Positions 10,007 through 12,726 of a stretch of 12,726 bases of DNA are shown here, in pieces. Numbering within the stretch: position 1 is the stretch's first letter; the number at the start of each line of letters is the position of its first letter. Location of the stretch: NCBI GenBank assembly GCA_027596075.1, contig JADGJC010000600.1:1-12726 (forward strand), given 5' to 3'. The stretch comes from Rhizophlyctis rosea. Taxonomy: Eukaryota > Chytridiomycota > Chytridiomycetes > Rhizophlyctidales > Rhizophlyctidaceae. The notes under the pieces were generated by a model. The model had not been told where the DNA came from. It did not search any database and saw nothing but the letters and a program-made list of their open reading frames with translations. A program made the position numbers and the translations under genes.

Positions 10007-10680
10007 TTTGGATTGACAACTGACTGTGGATCAAAGAAAAAATTATGTGACTGAGAGTCCGATATTCAGGTCAATTGAACGGCAGGAGTGCGTTGCCCAA
10101 GATGGTAGTCGCAGCTGGTCCACAGCCGGGAACAGATTGTTGATGCTGAATGTAGACTTAGTCAGTACGGGGGCGTTAACTAGCTCACAATGGTCTACTG
10201 TCCCCAATGGCTGTCTTGACGTCGAAACATACGGTGTACAAAGCACGGCGAGGCACCAGTTTCGGTGACACCGCGAAGTCAGTGAAGTCGTTGTGTTTGC
10301 ACACAGGCACAGTAAGCACTGCACGATGATAGGTTGCTTTATGCACGGACTCCAAATTTCCCTTGCCAGAATGGATAACAGCAGCACTTCATTATGTAGC
10401 AAACTTCTGTAGTAAATGCCGAGTATGACCGGCGGACGAACGGAAAATAGTGAAAAGTCGTGAAGATAGACCCTGGCGTCGCGTCTGGTCAGGACCGTTG
10501 ACGTGGCTGTATGGCACGATGCGCCACGCCGCCACAGCAGAAGCTCGCAATTCAACCTCTCCTGAGTACATGGGTCTCCACTTCCACCATAATGCCATTG
10601 CGTCCGTTGACTTATTTGTCTTCCATTAGGTACCATTCACCCTGAACACAGTATATACGATTTCCGAGACTGGTTACGCC
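10007..10680. other. Divergent promoter region, one long antisense open frame of doubtful coding value
   Basis: This stretch separates the start codons of the minus-strand unknown gene (10006) and the plus-strand NOPCHAP1-like gene (10681). It probably holds both promoters and leaders. On the minus strand a 197-codon frame is open from ATG 10636 to 10043. Its composition is rich in Cys, Ser and Arg, no motif is seen and no splice link to a neighbour was found, so I do not call it a gene. A short TATATA-like element sits near 10650. Confidence 0.45.
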
Positions 10681-12022
10681 ATGGTCAACAAACAGCAAAT
10701 GCAAGAGCCTGTCCTTCTTGAGCCTTCAAACAAGTCGAGCTTAGGTGCGTCTTCCTTTCCAATTAAATGTGTCGGTCCCAGCTCACACTGTCTATTTTTA
10801 GACTCCTTCCTCACTCTATCCTCTCCCTCTACTCAAAAACAGGACTCACAATCCTCCTCAGCACCGTCCCGTCCAAAGACCTTCAGACCTCCTGCTTCTG
10901 ACCGTGAGTGAAGTTCGTGCCTTCGGAATCGCACAACGCAGAGCGCAAGGCGCGCGGAAAGTCGAAGGGGGAGAGGGAGAAGTCATGTGTCGAAGGGGAG
11001 AGTTATACCAATGTGGACTGGTGAAAAGTAGACCAGAAACAGTTCCCTCCTGTGTTTTGGTCGGAGTCGCAGACGGTGGCTCTGACTCGGTGGGTTCAAG
11101 GCTGGCGGTCTTTGAGGGAGGTCATTGAACCTTCGCTTCGGCCTGCTGACGAGTAATTGGCTCTGGCGAACTTGGACGCTTCGCATCACGTCAAAACTGA
11201 TCATATTCCGTCCCTCTTCGCAAATTCAACACTCAGTTCTCTCCCGCGTATCCGCTTTCCTACCACAAATTCAACAGGCAAACTCACTACTACCACCGTC
11301 CTCTGCAACAACATCACACGGTACAACGGAACAGCAGCTTCATGATGGGGAGTCAATAGACATTGAGAATGTCAAGGATGGCGAGCGATACATTGAAATG
11401 GTGGGTGGAAACAGCTCAGATTTGGTGTGGTTTGATTGGGGCGGCGGCGGGGGGATTGGGGTTGCGGGGGTACTGGGTTGGGATTTGGCAATGGGAGTTA
11501 GAGTTGGGGTTGGTTGGGCTGGAAGGAGCTCGGATTTGGGTTGGGTTGGCTTTCGGTTGGAACGAGGGAAGGGAGTCTTCATCTCACGGACAAGTTGCGT
11601 GTTGTTGAAGATCACTCGCTGGTCTTCAATGAGATGCGGAAACCGGTGTCTTGACATGCCGTTGAACAATCCAATCCCACAAAACTCATCCCATCCACCA
11701 AAAACAGAACCTCGGCCTAGGAGTCTTCGACACAGCTCCCTCCACCACCACCACCACATCCTCCCATCCCACACCCACACCCCCAATCCTCACCCGCCCA
11801 CCAACAGAAGACACACTCGACATATCCCTCACATCCACCCCCGACTGGTTATCCTCCTTCGCCGGCAAGCAACTGGTCGTCGAGGTCGACAACGGTGAGG
11901 ATAATGAAGAAGAGGAAGAAAGTGATGATAGCGAGGAGGACGAGGATGAGGAGGATGACGACGATAGCAGCGATGATGACGCAGAATCCGATTCCGATGG
12001 AGATGTACAAATGAAGGGTTGA
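10681..12022 (+). CDS. DUF4598 / NOPCHAP1-like protein with acidic C-terminal tail
   Basis: In humans, NOPCHAP1 (C12orf45) links the snoRNP protein NOP58 to the R2TP assembly complex; this protein is predicted to play a similar part in box C/D snoRNP assembly. The model has exons 10681-10744, 10802-10903, 11237-11400 and 11708-12022, giving 214 aa. The introns are 57, 333 and 307 nt, and all joins keep frame. The N-terminus has PVLLEPSNKSSLDSF, like the leading segment of the family. The core is SRVSAFLPQIQQANSLL, then SIDIEN and, across the last junction, ERYIEM joined to NLGLGVFD, matching the family pattern FLPQ..aAN..L / IEN / YIEMnLgLGV. The conserved YIEMNLGLG motif fixes the last splice site. 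Residues about 168-214 are almost all Asp, Glu and Ser, common in nucleolar chaperones. The first intron has a length divisible by three and no stop, so it may be retained. The long introns are odd for this window. Confidence 0.78.
11401..11707 (+). other. Long G-rich intron with G-quadruplex motif and nested hairpin
   Basis: This is the last intron of the NOPCHAP1-like gene (GTGGGT...ACAG). It has four runs of four or more G with loops of 7, 3 and 4 bases: 11438-11441, 11449-11454, 11458-11461 and 11466-11470. This fits an intramolecular G-quadruplex on the transcribed RNA. A second element at 11580-11636 has two perfect 7-bp stems: CATCTCA (11580-11586) with TGAGATG (11630-11636), and TTGAAGA (11605-11611) with TCTTCAA (11623-11629). 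Their 3' arms are directly adjacent, leaving an 18-base bulge on the 5' side. Confidence 0.6.
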
Positions 12023-12344
12023 TAAGTAGTTGAAGCACACTGTTCTTCATCTGGCGTTACACATGTACATATGCACACTTGTAAATTCAATCAGAAGCAC
12101 TGTAGAAACACAGCTGAATTATAGTCCATACTTCACAATGTAATCGGGTATGCTCTCGCCTTGAACAAACCTCTAAATGTCAATCACAACGGCCAACTTT
12201 GACACACGCTTTCATACATTATCGTACACATTTACATCCACGCACCCCACCCAGGCGCGTCCACCTTAACATCGTCCCGCTCCACACCCCAAAACCCACA
12301 CACTGCCCACCTCGAAAACTCCCAACCCACAAACCCCCACCCCA
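12023..12344. other. Convergent 3' flanks, no gene
   Basis: About 320 bases lie between the stop of the NOPCHAP1-like gene (plus) and the stop of the right-edge gene (minus). No coding region is supported. The right half is strongly C/A-rich on the plus strand, and its short open frames are rich in Pro, His and Thr as expected from composition alone. It should hold both 3' UTRs. Confidence 0.5.
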
Positions 12345-12726
12345 CTATCTCTTAAACCTCGACAAATCAACCTTCCTCCCACTCGCCAACTGCTCCTTCA
12401 ACACCTACAACAAAACAAAATATCGTTAATCCACAAATCACTCAAAACCCGACACCCCTCAAAACCAAAACGGAATTGCATCCACAATAAGACCGCAAAA
12501 AAAAAACAAACCTTAGCAACACCCTCAACCAAACCCCTCTCAACCGCCGGATTCTGCACCGTCATAATCTCCCTAACAAGATCCACAACACTCTCAACAG
12601 GAATCTTCAACACATTCGGATCGTTCGCGTTCGGTGAGGGCGGTACATCTACGCCAACCACACACAAACACTCAGTCACTGCGTCATAACATTCTCAACG
12701 ACGTCTCAAAACTCACCACCCCACGG
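12345..12726 (-). CDS. C-terminal end of an unrecognised gene, runs off the right edge
   Basis: Only the last 68 residues are in the window. Exons are 12726-12717 (partial), 12648-12512 and 12404-12345 (stop TAG at 12345-12347). Introns are 68 nt (12716-12649, GTGAGT...CGTAG) and 107 nt (12511-12405, GTTTGT...TTGTAG), and both joins keep frame. The peptide reads PWGDVPPSPNANDPNVLKIP, then an amphipathic helical stretch (VVDLVREIMTVQNPAVERGL and EGVAKVLKEQ), ending in the basic KVDLSRFKR. I do not recognise the family. It looks like the helical C-terminus of a soluble protein. The gene points toward the NOPCHAP1-like gene and the two are about 320 bases apart tail to tail. Confidence 0.65.

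Noticed and set aside
10043..10636. 197-codon minus-strand frame in the divergent promoter region
   Set aside because: The length is notable, but composition is Cys/Ser/Arg-heavy, there is no recognisable motif, and it occupies the promoter space of two genes. Kept only as a note.
11340..11786. 148-codon minus-strand frame, Pro-rich
   Set aside because: It lies over the G-rich intron; the Pro codons come from the C-rich complement of the G runs, and no motif is visible.
11686..12090. Minus-strand frame with a poly-Ser tract
   Set aside because: The Ser run is the antisense of the Asp/Glu codons of the NOPCHAP1-like acidic tail.

Overview
This window looks like nuclear DNA of a filamentous ascomycete (Pezizomycotina). 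Coding density is moderate and genes sit on both strands. They are split by many short GT-AG introns, mostly 50-115 nt. The clearest gene is a fungal group I heterotrimeric G-protein alpha subunit. No bacterial operon, CRISPR array, rRNA, tRNA or intact transposon was seen.

Layout from left to right. 1-1069: a CCAAT/CACGTG element, then a plus-strand coding-like region that cannot be read as one intact frame (possible decayed gene). 1409-2142 (-): small secreted, probably GPI-anchored Kre9/Knh1-like protein. 2814-4133 (-): G-alpha subunit, four exons, 353 aa. 4134-5834: 1.7 kb with no gene I can support. 5835-8104 (+): multi-pass membrane protein of unknown function, six exons, about 636 aa. 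8393-10006 (-): multi-exon gene of unrecognised family, with a well-supported 3' half and an unresolved 5' end. 10681-12022 (+): DUF4598/NOPCHAP1-like protein, predicted to help snoRNP assembly, with two unusually long introns. 12345-12726 (-): 3' end of an unrecognised gene that runs off the window.

The genes do not form an evident pathway or cluster. Neighbours are arranged convergently (membrane protein/unknown gene; NOPCHAP1-like/right-edge gene) or divergently (G-alpha/membrane protein; unknown gene/NOPCHAP1-like). G-protein signalling, the cell-surface GPI protein and the membrane protein could all act at the cell periphery, but only proximity suggests a link.

The points most worth following up are: the G-alpha C-terminus, where the Cys of the usual CGLI ending is replaced (AGLM); the G-quadruplex motif and nested hairpin in a long intron of the NOPCHAP1-like gene; the two protein families I could not recognise; and the broken frame at the left end. 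I saw no clear evidence of a new multi-gene system. All exon structures were read by eye from splice motifs and frame continuity, without alignments.
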